Assembly: GCF_030817495.1 (NCBI RefSeq)
Contig: NZ_JAUSZK010000001.1
Location: forward strand, 5,497,001 to 5,561,000
Direction of reading: 5' to 3'
DNA: 64,000 nt
Source: Streptomyces sp. V3I7
GTDB taxonomy: Bacteria > Actinomycetota > Actinomycetes > Streptomycetales > Streptomycetaceae
Positions 34,935 through 44,152 of this stretch are shown in pieces. Both the position numbers and the translations under genes were made by a program. How positions within the stretch are numbered: position 1 is the stretch's first letter; every line of letters starts with the position of its first letter. The notes below the pieces were generated by a model. It saw only the letters and a program-made list of their open reading frames with translations. It did not search any database and was not told the origin of the DNA.

Positions 34935-36091
34935 GCACCCCGATCGCGGACCGGCGCGGACCCGGCCCCACCGCGCCGCTCTCCCCGCACGACTACGAGG
35001 CGGCGGCCCGCGACCGGCTCCAGAAGCCAGTGTGGGACTACATCGCGGGCGGCAGCGGCGACGAGACGACCCTGCGCGCGGACCGGGCGGCGTACGGCCG
35101 CTACGCGCTGCGCCCCCGGGTCCTCGTCGACGTCGACCGCTGCGACACCGCCACCACCCTGCTGGGCAGCCCCGTCGCCCTCCCGGTCGCGGTGGCGCCC
35201 ATGGCGTACCACCGCCTGGTCCACCCCGACGGCGAACTCGCCACGGTGCGGGCGGCGGGGGAGACCGGGGCGCTGACGGTCACCAGCACCTTCGCCAGCA
35301 CCACCCTCGAGGACACCGCCGCCGCGGCGACCGGCCCGCTCTGGCTCCAGCTGTACGTCCTGCGCCGGCGCGAGGTCACCGAGGCCCTGGTCCGCCGCGC
35401 CGAGGCGGCCGGCTACCGCGCCCTGGTGGTCACCGTGGACACCCCGCGCATGGCGCGCCGGGAACGGGATCTGCGCAACGGCTTCGGCCTGCCGCCGCAC
35501 ATCGTCCCCAGCAACCTCGACGGCGCCCGCGCCCAGGGCCTGCACAACGGCCAGGAGGGCGTGTCGCTGCTCGCCCGGCACGCCGCCGCGCACCACGACG
35601 CCTCCTTCACCTGGCAGGACCTCGCCTGGCTGCGCTCGCTCACCCGTCTGCCCCTGGTCCTCAAGGGCGTCCTCACCGCCGAGGACGCCCGCCGGGCCGC
35701 CGACCACGGCGTGGAGGGGCTGATCGTCTCCACCCACGGCGGCCGCCAACTCGACGGAGTCGTCCCGGCGTTGGAGGCGCTGCCCGAGGTCGTCGCCGCC
35801 GTCCCGGAGCACTGCGAGGTGCTGGTGGACGGCGGTGTACGACGCGGCACCGACGTCCTCAAGGCCCTCGCCCTCGGCGCCCGCGCGGTCCTCGTCGGCC
35901 GCCCGGTCCTGTGGGGCCTCGCCGTGGACGGGGCCCCCGGCGCCGCCCGCGTGCTGTCGCTGCTGCACGACGAGCTGGAGGAGGCCATGGCCCTGTCCGG
36001 CCGCCCCCGCCTCGACCTCATCGACCGGGACCTGCTCCGCCCGCACCCGACCTTTGTTCCCCCCACAGACAGGGACACGACCCCCCGATGA
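34931..36091 (+). CDS. hmo: FMN-dependent 4-hydroxymandelate oxidase-like enzyme
   Basis: Alpha-hydroxyacid oxidase of 386 residues, expected to oxidise 4-hydroxymandelate to 4-hydroxyphenylglyoxylate. The FMN/substrate sites are visible: WDYIAGGSGDETTLRAD (35-51), PVAVAPMAYH, LQLYV, the lysine K245 (LVLKGVL), catalytic H269 and R272 (STHGGRQLDG) and DGGVRRGTDVLKALALGA. The usual SNHGGRQLD reads STHGGRQLD here, an Asn-to-Thr change beside the catalytic histidine. Its GTG overlaps the hmaS stop (GTGA) and its stop overlaps the next ATG (ATGA). The role is set by context; lactate oxidation is the family alternative. Confidence 0.85.
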   Translation: MSTPIADRRGPGPTAPLSPHDYEAAARDRLQKPVWDYIAGGSGDETTLRADRAAYGRYALRPRVLVDVDRCDTATTLLGSPVALPVAVAPMAYHRLVHPDGELATVRAAGETGALTVTSTFASTTLEDTAAAATGPLWLQLYVLRRREVTEALVRRAEAAGYRALVVTVDTPRMARRERDLRNGFGLPPHIVPSNLDGARAQGLHNGQEGVSLLARHAAAHHDASFTWQDLAWLRSLTRLPLVLKGVLTAEDARRAADHGVEGLIVSTHGGRQLDGVVPALEALPEVVAAVPEHCEVLVDGGVRRGTDVLKALALGARAVLVGRPVLWGLAVDGAPGAARVLSLLHDELEEAMALSGRPRLDLIDRDLLRPHPTFVPPTDRDTTPR

Positions 36092-36999
36092 ACGCTTCAC
36101 GCTTCGCCCTCACCGACACCGAGCAGGCCCTCCTGCCGTCCGACGACGACGTCCGCTTCTACCAGGAGCACGGCTGGTACCTGTCGCAGAAGCTCCTCAC
36201 CGACGAGGAGGTCGACACACTGGTCGCCGCCAGCGACCGCTTCTACGCCGGCCACCGCGACCGCACCCTGCCCGTCCGCCCGCCGCGCCTGGCCTACTGG
36301 GAGCCGTCCCAGGGCGAGGTGCACCGGCACAACGACTACATCTTCTACGAGGACGACACCATCCGGTCCATCCTCGCCAAGCCGCTGATCGCCGCGGTCG
36401 CCGCACGCATCGCGCGGACCGACCAGATACGGCTGTGGAACAGCACCCTCATCCACAAGCCGCCGCGCACCGACGACGCCCGCAACATCGTGCCCTGGCA
36501 CTTCGACCGGCACTACTGGCAGACCTGCACCTCCGACCAGATGCTGACGGCCTTCATCCCCTTCCACGACTGCGACGAGCAGATGGGGACCATCACCATG
36601 GTCGACGGCAGCCACACCTGGAAGGAGACCGGCGGCGACGACTCCACCACCCGCCACTTCGCCGACCGCGACCGCGGCGAACTCGACCAGATGCTGGAGG
36701 AGAACGCCGCGTTCAACGGCGCGACCGTGCGCAAGGTGCCGGTCGAGATCCCCAAGGGCCACATCAGCTTCCACCACTGCCGCACCTACCACGGCAGCGG
36801 CCACAACCGCAGCGACCGCCCGCGCCGCGCCATCTCCCTGCATCTGCAGGACCGCACCAACCAGTGGCGGCCGTTCACCCTGGCCGGCGGCGACCTGCTC
36901 GTCTACAACAACGACACGCTCGTCCGCAAGGACGCCCAGGGCCGCCCCGACTACACCGACCCCGACTTCACCCCCGTGCTGTGGGAGGACCAGGGATGA
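36088..36999 (+). CDS. PhyH-family Fe(II)/2OG dioxygenase
   Basis: Phytanoyl-CoA-dioxygenase-type oxygenase of 303 residues. The iron triad is H138-x-D140 (PWHFDRHYW) and H235 (RTYHGSGHN), with R247 (PRRAISLHL) to hold 2-oxoglutarate; FYQEHGWYLSQKLLTDEEVD is the usual N-terminal segment and FIPFHDCDEQMGTITMVDGSHTW the core strand pair. It probably hydroxylates a side chain of the hydroxyphenylglycine-type product or its partner amino acid. It overlaps both neighbours by four bases, so all of hmaS to the DMT exporter is translationally coupled. Confidence 0.9.
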   Translation: MNASRFALTDTEQALLPSDDDVRFYQEHGWYLSQKLLTDEEVDTLVAASDRFYAGHRDRTLPVRPPRLAYWEPSQGEVHRHNDYIFYEDDTIRSILAKPLIAAVAARIARTDQIRLWNSTLIHKPPRTDDARNIVPWHFDRHYWQTCTSDQMLTAFIPFHDCDEQMGTITMVDGSHTWKETGGDDSTTRHFADRDRGELDQMLEENAAFNGATVRKVPVEIPKGHISFHHCRTYHGSGHNRSDRPRRAISLHLQDRTNQWRPFTLAGGDLLVYNNDTLVRKDAQGRPDYTDPDFTPVLWEDQG

Positions 37000-38312
37000 G
37001 CGGTGATACGAGCCCCTTCGCCCTCGACCTCGCCGAGCTGCACGGTTCCCTCGGCGACCCCCTCATGGAGGTCATGAACTTCCTCAACGAGGTCACCTCC
37101 CGCCACCCCGGGGCGATCTCCTTCGGGCCGGGACGCCCGCATGAGGGGCAGTTCGAGGTCGAGCGCATCGGCGCGTACCTGGATGCCTACACCCGATACC
37201 TCACCGAGGAGGCCGGCCACACCCCGGACGAGGTCCGCACGCTGCTCTTCCAGTACGGGCGCACCAACGGCCAGATCCACGAGCTGGTGGCCCGCACGCT
37301 GCGCAACGACGAGGACATCCGGGCCGACCCGGAGTCCGTCGTCGTCACCGTGGGCTGCCAGGAGGGCATGTTCATCACGCTGCGCGCGCTGTTCGCCGAG
37401 CCCACTGACGTGCTGCTGGTGCCCTCGCCCTGCTACATCGGCATCACCGGCGCGGCCCGGCTCCTCGACATCGAGACCGTCCCCGTCCCCGAGGGCGAGG
37501 ACGGCGTCGACCCCGTGGCACTGCGCGAGACCGTCGCCGCGCTGCGGGCGGCGGGCAAGCGGCCACGCGCCCTGTACGCCATCCCCGACTTCGCCAACCC
37601 CACCGGCACCCGCATGTCGGTCCCGGCCCGCCGCCGGCTCCTGGAGTTCGCCGACGAGGCCGACCTGCTCCTGCTGGAGGACAACCCGTACAGCTTCTTC
37701 ACCCGGGCCGACGCGCGCGTGCCCACCCTCAAGGCGCTCGACACCCGGCGCCGGGTGGTCTACCTCGGCTCGTTCGCCAAGACCTGCTTCCCCGGCGCCC
37801 GCGTCGGCTACGTGGTGGCCGACCAGGAAGTACGGCTGCCCGGAGGCGAACGCACCCTGCTCGCCGATCAGTTGTCCAAGGTCAAGAGCATGGTCACGGT
37901 CAACACCTCGGCGCTCAGCCAGGCGGCGATCGGCGGCATGCTTCTCACCCACGGCTGCCGGCTGCGCGAGGTCAACAAGGCCGCCGCCGACCACTACGGG
38001 CAGAACCTGTCGGTCCTCCTCGACTCCTTCGAACGGCTGCTGCCGCCGAGCCGGCGCGAGGCGGCCGGCATCTCCTGGAACGTGCCCGAGGGCGGGTTCT
38101 TCCTCACCCTGACCCTCCCGGTCCCCGCGGACAACGAGCTGCTGGAAACCTCGGCCCGTGACCACGGAGTGATCTGGACGCCCATGACCTACTTCTATCC
38201 GGACGGCGGCGGACTGCACCAGATGCGGCTCTCGCTCAGCTATCTGACCCCCGGCGAAGTCGCCGAGGGCGCCGAGCGGTTGACGGAACTTCTTCAGCGG
38301 AGCTGCTTGTGA
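36996..38312 (+). CDS. Fold-type I aminotransferase, HpgT-like role
   Basis: PLP aminotransferase of the class I/II group, 438 residues. Key elements: VTVGCQEGMFITLRALF (cofactor-binding), DNPYSFF, IPDFANPTGTRM with the PLP-contacting asparagine, the Schiff-base lysine K262 (LGSFAKTCFPGARVGYVV), and the substrate arginine near MRLSLSYL. Downstream of hmaS and hmo it should aminate 4-hydroxyphenylglyoxylate to 4-hydroxyphenylglycine, as HpgT does in glycopeptide pathways. The sequence alone would also fit a valine-pyruvate or MocR-type aminotransferase domain; no N-terminal DNA-binding domain is present. ATGA overlap with the PhyH gene. Confidence 0.83.
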   Translation: MSGDTSPFALDLAELHGSLGDPLMEVMNFLNEVTSRHPGAISFGPGRPHEGQFEVERIGAYLDAYTRYLTEEAGHTPDEVRTLLFQYGRTNGQIHELVARTLRNDEDIRADPESVVVTVGCQEGMFITLRALFAEPTDVLLVPSPCYIGITGAARLLDIETVPVPEGEDGVDPVALRETVAALRAAGKRPRALYAIPDFANPTGTRMSVPARRRLLEFADEADLLLLEDNPYSFFTRADARVPTLKALDTRRRVVYLGSFAKTCFPGARVGYVVADQEVRLPGGERTLLADQLSKVKSMVTVNTSALSQAAIGGMLLTHGCRLREVNKAAADHYGQNLSVLLDSFERLLPPSRREAAGISWNVPEGGFFLTLTLPVPADNELLETSARDHGVIWTPMTYFYPDGGGLHQMRLSLSYLTPGEVAEGAERLTELLQRSCL

Positions 38313-39268
38313 ACGCCGCGCTCTACGCGCTCACCGTGGTGATCTGGGGCTCGACGTGGCTGGCCATCAAGGGCCAGCTCGGCGAGGTCCACCCCACGGC
38401 CTCGGTGGCCTACCGGTTCGCCCTGGCCGCCGCCGTACTCCTCGCCTGGGCCCTGGTGCGCGGGCTCCCGCTGCGCTACCCGGCGCGGGTGCACGGGCAG
38501 TTCGCCCTCATGGGCGCTCTGATGTTCTCCACCAACTTCGTGTGCTTCTACTTCGCCGAACAGCACCTCACCACGGGCCTGGTGTCGATCATCTTCGCCA
38601 TGTCGCTGCTGGTGAACATGGCGTTCGCCCGGCTGTTCTTCCGCCGCACCATCGCCCGGCGGGTACTGGTGGGCGGCGCCGTCGGGCTGCTCGGCATCGG
38701 CACCGTGTTCTGGCCGGAGTTCGCGCACTTCAGCCTCTCCTCGGGCACCGGTCAGGGCATCCTGCTCTCCGTCTGCGGCACGCTGGTGTTCTGCCTCGGC
38801 AACGTGGTCTCCGGCAAGGTGCAGGCGGCGGGCGTCCCGGTGATCCAGAGCACCGGGTACTCCATGGCGTACGGGGCACTGCTCACGGCGCCGTTCGCGC
38901 TGGCCCTCGGCGACGGAGCGGCCTTCGAGACGACGCTGACGTACACGGGCTCGCTGCTCTACCTGGCGCTCTTCGGCTCCGTGATCGGCTTCGGGGCGTA
39001 CCTGAGTCTGCTAGGCCGGATCGGCGGCGAGCGGGCCGCGTACGCCACCGTGCTCTTCCCGGTGGTGGCCCTGGCCCTGTCCACGGTCTTCGAGGACTTC
39101 CACTGGACCGCCCGCGACGGCGCCGGCGTCCTTCTGATCCTGATCGGCAACGCGGTCGTCCTGACCAACCCGGCACTGCTCGCCCGTCTCACCGGGGCGC
39201 GCGCCGAGGAGCCGGACGACCGGGCGGCGGACGCGGACAGCGTCGTCCGCAACTCCGCGAGCGACTAA
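38309..39268 (+). CDS. EamA/DMT-family exporter
   Basis: Inner-membrane drug/metabolite transporter of 319 residues with ten predicted spans in two EamA repeats; the first starts VIWGSTWLAIKGQLGEVHP and the second near 150. Characterised members (RhaT, YdcZ, RarD type) commonly export amino acids or metabolites. The GTG start overlaps the aminotransferase stop (GTGA), which ties it to making the non-protein amino acid, and export of that compound is likely (inference). Its C-terminal 25 residues are acidic and cytoplasmic. Confidence 0.9.
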   Translation: MNAALYALTVVIWGSTWLAIKGQLGEVHPTASVAYRFALAAAVLLAWALVRGLPLRYPARVHGQFALMGALMFSTNFVCFYFAEQHLTTGLVSIIFAMSLLVNMAFARLFFRRTIARRVLVGGAVGLLGIGTVFWPEFAHFSLSSGTGQGILLSVCGTLVFCLGNVVSGKVQAAGVPVIQSTGYSMAYGALLTAPFALALGDGAAFETTLTYTGSLLYLALFGSVIGFGAYLSLLGRIGGERAAYATVLFPVVALALSTVFEDFHWTARDGAGVLLILIGNAVVLTNPALLARLTGARAEEPDDRAADADSVVRNSASD

Positions 39269-39293
39269 GACCTTTCGAGTGGGGGAGAGACCC

Positions 39294-40250
39294 ATGCGCA
39301 CGTTCTACCCGGAGATCGAACCGTACGTCACCGGCGTCCTGCCGGCCGGCGACGGCAACGAGCTGTACTGGGAGATCTCGGGCAACCCCGAGGGCAAGCC
39401 CGTGCTCTTCCTGCACGGCGGACCCGGCGCGGGCAGCCGGCCGACGTACCGCAGGCTCTTCGACCCGGCGAAGTACCGGGTCGTCGTCTTCGACCAGCGC
39501 AACTGCGGCCGCAGCCGCCCGCACGCGGTGGACGGGGACGTGGACCTCGCCGCCAACACCACCGCGTACCTGCTCGACGACATCGAGCTGCTGCGCACCC
39601 ATCTCGGCATCGACAAGTGGCTGGTGTTCGGCGGCTCCTGGGGCGTGACCCTCGGCCTCGCCTACGCCGAGACCTTCCCGCACCGCGTCAGCGAGATGAT
39701 CTTCCGCGGGGTGTTCACCGCCCGGCGGGAGGAGCTCGACTGGATCTTCCAGGACGGCGCCAACCACCTCTTCCCCGACCGCTGGGAGGAGTTCCTCGCG
39801 CCGCTCGCGCCCGAGGACCGTGGTGACACCGTGCGGGCGTACCACCAGCTGCTCAACCACCCGGACGCCGAGGTGCGGCACCGGGCCGCGGCGGCCTGGG
39901 GCGCCTGGGAGGGGGTCCTCCTCACGCTGCTGCCCAGCCCGGAGGTCGTGGAGAGCTTCACGGAGCCGGAGTTCGCCGCGGCCATCGCCCGTATCGAGAA
40001 CCACTACTTCGCGAGCGGCGCCTTCCTGGAGGAGGGCCAGCTGATCCGCGACGCGGGCAAGCTGGCCGACATCCCCTGCGTCCTGATCCAGGGCCGCTAC
40101 GACGCCATCTGCCCGGCGAAGACGGCCTGGGACCTGCACCGCGCGCTGCCCGGCAGCGAGTTGATCCTCGTGGACGACGCGGGTCACGCGTACGACGAGC
40201 CGGGGATCCTGCACCACACCATCGAGACCACCGACCGCTTCGCGGCCTGA
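39294..40250 (+). CDS. pip: Proline iminopeptidase (S33 family)
   Basis: Alpha/beta-hydrolase peptidase of 318 residues that removes an N-terminal proline or similar residue. The oxyanion motif HGGPG (41-45), nucleophile S115 (FGGSWGVTL), acid D270 (QGRYDAICP) and base H298 (DDAGHAYDE) are all present, and FDQRNCGRSRPH is the characteristic DQRG-type loop. GGGGGAGAG precedes ATG 39294. In a cluster with ligase-like and exporter genes it may trim a leader residue, hydrolyse the product, or act in reverse; the M24B aminopeptidase in the other arm is a parallel case. Role is inference. Confidence 0.9.
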   Translation: MRTFYPEIEPYVTGVLPAGDGNELYWEISGNPEGKPVLFLHGGPGAGSRPTYRRLFDPAKYRVVVFDQRNCGRSRPHAVDGDVDLAANTTAYLLDDIELLRTHLGIDKWLVFGGSWGVTLGLAYAETFPHRVSEMIFRGVFTARREELDWIFQDGANHLFPDRWEEFLAPLAPEDRGDTVRAYHQLLNHPDAEVRHRAAAAWGAWEGVLLTLLPSPEVVESFTEPEFAAAIARIENHYFASGAFLEEGQLIRDAGKLADIPCVLIQGRYDAICPAKTAWDLHRALPGSELILVDDAGHAYDEPGILHHTIETTDRFAA

Positions 40251-40266
40251 TTTCCCGGGAGTTGGC

Positions 40267-41598
40267 ATGGCTGGCAAGGACAGAGCTGGTGACAAGGTGC
40301 TGCGGGACCTCCCGGACGTCGGGTACACCCTGGCGGACGGCGACGCGGGCGACGTGACCGCGGCGCGGTTCGCGCACCAGGAACTCGTCGCGCAGGGCGT
40401 GGAGTTCTACGGATCCGACCACGGCACCGTGCCCTGGCTGGTCGCGGAGAAGGCCTTCGAGCTGGGCGAGGACCTCACCCGCCGCATCCACGAGCTCGGC
40501 GGCGCGGTGTTCCAGCTCGTCGACGCGGCGCAGGTGCTCTACGCCGAGGGCCACGAACGCGTCCGCGAGCACCTCGACATCGGGATCCTGCCGGGCCTGA
40601 GGGGACTGGACCTGGACCGCATGATCCAGATGTTCCGGCTGGACGTCGTCGTGCGCGACGGCAAGCCCGTGCTGACCGAGATCGAGGAGGTCTTCGGCAA
40701 CGTCGGCAAGGCCCACGCCTTCGAGTTCGCCTACGGGGTGCCGGCCGACCCGATGTTCAAGGCCTTCGAGGGCTACGAGTTCGAGCGGATCTGGCTGGAC
40801 GACCAATACCACATGTACCGCTCGGAACTCGCCATCGTCGCCCAGCGTATGAAGACGCAGTTCGGCCGGGACGTCGAGGTCGAGTTCCTCTCGAAGTTCA
40901 AGGACGACGGCCGCCGGGTGGGCTGGCGGTTCTGCTACGTCAAGGAGTTCCGCCAGTACGAGTCCGACGTCCGCAAAAGCATCATCGCGGGCGCCGACCG
41001 GCTGGTGAACCCGCTCTTCCACGGCTACGGCACCAAGGGGCTGATCTCCCTCGCCTGGGACCCCGAGGTGGAGGGCGAACTGGTCCGGCGTATCGGGCGG
41101 GACACGCTCGACATCCTCAGGGAGGGCATGCCCGACACCCAGTTGCTCGACCCGATCCCCGACCCCGACTTCATGGAGGGCCTGAAGAGCCGCGGCAAGG
41201 GGCTGGCCCTCAAGGTGCTCGACTCGCCGGAGGCCACCGAGTACACGTGGGGCAGCCGGGGTGTCTTCTTCGGCGACCAGTCGCGCTGGCGCAAGAGCGT
41301 GGACGCGGCCGCCATCGGCTCCGTCCCCGGCCGCGACGACGTGCGCAACACCCGTTACATGCTCACCGAGCTGATCGACAGCGACCGCTACGACATCAAC
41401 TTCCTCCACCCGCGCGACAACGTGCTGTGCACCATGCCGCGCGCCCGGGTCCGGCTGACCCCGATCTTCAACCGCGAGCCGGACGGCTGGAGCCTGCTGG
41501 GCGGCCACGCCACCTTCGTCAACACCAGCCGCAAGGTCCACCTCGGCAAGCACGCCGTCTGCGCGCCCTTCAGCACCTCGCAGGCCGCCCATGATTGA
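40267..41598 (+). CDS. Uncharacterised protein resembling ATP-grasp-type ligases
   Basis: A 443-residue protein I cannot assign firmly. The segment FRLDVVVRDGKPVLTEIEEVFGNVGKAHAF (124-151) has the D-V-x-x-x-x-G-x-P-x-x-x-E-x-E pattern seen in circularly permuted ATP-grasp enzymes and parallels the segment in the last gene of the operon; the C-terminus has RNTRYMLTELI, HPRDNVLCTMPRARVRL and LLGGHATFVNTS. GGGAG precedes ATG 40267. It overlaps the next MFS gene by 8 bp. A peptide- or amide-forming role would replace the missing NRPS, but the assignment rests on motif resemblance only. Confidence 0.6.
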   Translation: MAGKDRAGDKVLRDLPDVGYTLADGDAGDVTAARFAHQELVAQGVEFYGSDHGTVPWLVAEKAFELGEDLTRRIHELGGAVFQLVDAAQVLYAEGHERVREHLDIGILPGLRGLDLDRMIQMFRLDVVVRDGKPVLTEIEEVFGNVGKAHAFEFAYGVPADPMFKAFEGYEFERIWLDDQYHMYRSELAIVAQRMKTQFGRDVEVEFLSKFKDDGRRVGWRFCYVKEFRQYESDVRKSIIAGADRLVNPLFHGYGTKGLISLAWDPEVEGELVRRIGRDTLDILREGMPDTQLLDPIPDPDFMEGLKSRGKGLALKVLDSPEATEYTWGSRGVFFGDQSRWRKSVDAAAIGSVPGRDDVRNTRYMLTELIDSDRYDINFLHPRDNVLCTMPRARVRLTPIFNREPDGWSLLGGHATFVNTSRKVHLGKHAVCAPFSTSQAAHD

Positions 41599-42898
41599 GC
41601 AGGGCGAGGATCAGGAACGTACGACCGACAAGGAGACGGCAACGCCGGGCGGCGTCTCCTCGCTGTGGCGGCACCGCGACTTCCTGCTGCTGTGGGTGGG
41701 GGAGTCCATCTCCCAGGTGGGCACGCAGGTGACCCAGCTCGCGCTGCCGCTGACGGCCGTGCTGGCCCTCGACGCCTCCGCGGGCGCCGTCGGCATCCTC
41801 AACGCGCTGGTGTACGTCCCGTTCATCGGCTTCGCGCTCTACGCCGGTGTGTGGGTGGACCGCTGCCGCCGGCGCCCCATCATGATCGCCGCAAACATCG
41901 GCCGCGGGCTGCTCCTGTGCACCATCCCGGCGCTGGCCCAGGCCGGGGCGCTGCACATGTGGTGGATCTACACGGCGGCCCTCGCCATCGGCGTGTGCAC
42001 GGTGCTGTTCGACGTCTGCTACCAGTCGTATCTGCCGACGCTGGTCGAACGCCACCATCTGACCAACGGCAACAGCAAGCTGGAGAGCAGCGCCTCCTTC
42101 GCGCAGGCCGCGGGCCCGGGCATCGGCGGCGTCCTGGTGCAGCTGCTGACCGCGCCGTTCGCGCTGCTCGCCAACAGCTTCTCGCTCGCGGTGTCGGTCG
42201 TCACGCTCTGCGCGATCCGGCGGCGCGAGGAGCGGCCGCCCCCGCGCGAGAAGAGCCGCAGCGTCCTCAAGGAGATGCGCGAGGGTCTCGGGTTCACGCT
42301 CCGCAGCCCGTACCTGCGCACGTTCGCCTTCGGGGCGGGGACGTACAACCTCTTCTGGAACGCCCAGCAGACGGTGTTCGTCGTCTACGCCGCGCGCGTG
42401 CTGCACATGTCCCCGGGGCTGATCGGCGTCACGCTCGGCTTCGGGGCCGTCGGCGCGCTGATCGGGGCCACCGTCGCCGAGAGGCTCGCCCGCACGATTG
42501 CGGTCGGGCGGCTCGTCACCGGCTCGCTGATGTCCATCTGCGCGGCCCCGCTGCTGATGCCCCTGGCGTCGAAGCCGGGCACCTTCTCCCTGGTCGTGCT
42601 GCTGGTGTCGTTCTTCATCGGCGGCGTGGGGCTGTCCGTGTGGAACGTGCACGTCCTCAGCCTGCGGCAGACCATCACGCCGGCCCGGCTGCTGGGCCGC
42701 GCCAACGCCAGCTACCGCTTCCTCACCTGGGGGCCGATGCCGCTCGGCGCGCTCCTCGGCGGCGGCCTCATCGAGACGATCGGATTCCACTGGACCCTGA
42801 TCGCGCTCGGTATCGGCTTCAACACGGCGTGGCTGTGGGTCGTCTTCTCACCGGTGCCGCGCATGCGGGCGGCGCACGCGGTGCCGGCGGCGGCCTGA
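41591..42898 (+). CDS. MFS exporter (EntS/MFS_3 type)
   Basis: Inner-membrane transporter of 435 residues with 12 spans. SLWRHRDFLLLWVGESISQVGTQVTQLALPLTAV is the typical opening of EntS-like exporters, followed by YAGVWVDRCRRRPIMIAAN (motif A) and LPTLVERHHLTNGNSKLESS. The family exports siderophores, macrolides and peptides. It overlaps the preceding ligase-like gene by 8 bp and is followed after 9 bp by another MFS gene. Likely product export. Confidence 0.9.
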   Translation: MIEQGEDQERTTDKETATPGGVSSLWRHRDFLLLWVGESISQVGTQVTQLALPLTAVLALDASAGAVGILNALVYVPFIGFALYAGVWVDRCRRRPIMIAANIGRGLLLCTIPALAQAGALHMWWIYTAALAIGVCTVLFDVCYQSYLPTLVERHHLTNGNSKLESSASFAQAAGPGIGGVLVQLLTAPFALLANSFSLAVSVVTLCAIRRREERPPPREKSRSVLKEMREGLGFTLRSPYLRTFAFGAGTYNLFWNAQQTVFVVYAARVLHMSPGLIGVTLGFGAVGALIGATVAERLARTIAVGRLVTGSLMSICAAPLLMPLASKPGTFSLVVLLVSFFIGGVGLSVWNVHVLSLRQTITPARLLGRANASYRFLTWGPMPLGALLGGGLIETIGFHWTLIALGIGFNTAWLWVVFSPVPRMRAAHAVPAAA

Positions 42899-42907
42899 CC
42901 CCACAGA

Positions 42908-44149
42908 ATGGATCGCATGACGAAGCAGGAGCGTGCCCAACTGCCCAGAGCCTTCTGGTGGTTGTGGGCGTCCACGCTGGTGAACCGGTTCGGTCTCTTC
43001 GTGATGCCGTTCCTCTCGCTCTACCTCACCGTGGAGCGCGGCTACTCCGCCACCTACGCGGGCCTGATGGTGTCCCTGTACGGGCTCGGCGGCATCGCCG
43101 GCTCACTGCTCGGCGGCTCGCTCAGCGACCACTGGGGGCGCCGCCCGACGCTCCTGACCGGCCAACTCGGCGCCGCCGCCTTCACCTTGGGGCTGGGCTT
43201 TGCCAACCGGCCCGCGCTGATCGCGGTGTGCGTCGTCGCGCTGGGCATCGCGCTGAAGATGTCGCAGCCCGCGGTGGGGGCGATGCTCGCCGACATCGTC
43301 CCCGCCCCGTCCCGGCCGCGCGCCTACTCGCTCAACTACTGGGCGCTCAACCTGGGTTTCTCGGTCTCCGCCCTCTCGGCGGGCGTGCTCGCCTCCGCCG
43401 GCTACGTGATGCTGTTCGTGGTGGACGCGGCGACCACCCTGCTCTGCGCGGTGCTCTGCTTCCTCAAGATCCCCGAGACCCGGCCGACCGCCAGCCCGGC
43501 GGGACACGCCGAGACGCCGCGCGTGTCGCTGGTGGAGGTGCTGCGCGACCGGCGGTTCATGTGCCTGGTGGGGCTGAACCTGCTGGTCGTGCTGATCTTC
43601 ACCCAGCGGCACATGGCGCTGCCGCTGTCCACCGCCGAATCGGGCCTGACCACCGGCCAGTACGGCATCGTCGCCGCCGTCAACGGCGTCATGATCATCG
43701 CCCTCCAGCTCCCCGTCACCCGCTTCACCCAGCACCGCGCGGCCGGCTGGGTCCTCGCCGCCGGAGCACTGCTGGTCGGACTCAGCTCGGCCCTCAACTC
43801 CCGCGCCGACACCGTCCTCATGTACTGCCTCGCCGCCGTCGTCTACACCCTGGGCGAGATCGTCTACGTACCGACCAGCGAGGCCCAGGTCCCCGCGATG
43901 GCCCCCGCGCACGCCCGCGGCCGCTACGAGGGCGTGATGGTGCTGTCCTGGTCCCTCGGCGGCTTCGTCGCCCCCCTGACCAGCGGCCTGATCATCGACA
44001 GCTACGGCACCCACGCCCTGTGGACGGGCTGCGCCGTCCTCGGCGTGCTGGCCGCCCTCGGATACGTCGCCCTGCTGTGCACGCGCACCCCGCGCACCCG
44101 GCAGCACACCGCTGCCCCGCCCTCCGTACAGGCCCTTCCCCAGGAGTGA
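42908..44149 (+). CDS. MFS transporter (MdtH-like)
   Basis: Inner-membrane transporter of 413 residues with 12 spans: WWLWASTLVNRFGLFVMPFLSLYLTVERGYSA, GGSLSDHWGRRPTLLTGQ (motif A) and IFTQRHMALPLST at the start of the second half resemble MdtH-type drug exporters. It is unlike the neighbouring MFS protein, so this is not a recent duplicate. ATG 42908 or ATG 42917 could start it; neither has a strong ribosome site. Its stop is embedded in the ribosome site of the last operon gene 3 bp on. Confidence 0.9.
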   Translation: MDRMTKQERAQLPRAFWWLWASTLVNRFGLFVMPFLSLYLTVERGYSATYAGLMVSLYGLGGIAGSLLGGSLSDHWGRRPTLLTGQLGAAAFTLGLGFANRPALIAVCVVALGIALKMSQPAVGAMLADIVPAPSRPRAYSLNYWALNLGFSVSALSAGVLASAGYVMLFVVDAATTLLCAVLCFLKIPETRPTASPAGHAETPRVSLVEVLRDRRFMCLVGLNLLVVLIFTQRHMALPLSTAESGLTTGQYGIVAAVNGVMIIALQLPVTRFTQHRAAGWVLAAGALLVGLSSALNSRADTVLMYCLAAVVYTLGEIVYVPTSEAQVPAMAPAHARGRYEGVMVLSWSLGGFVAPLTSGLIIDSYGTHALWTGCAVLGVLAALGYVALLCTRTPRTRQHTAAPPSVQALPQE

Positions 44150-44152
44150 CGC

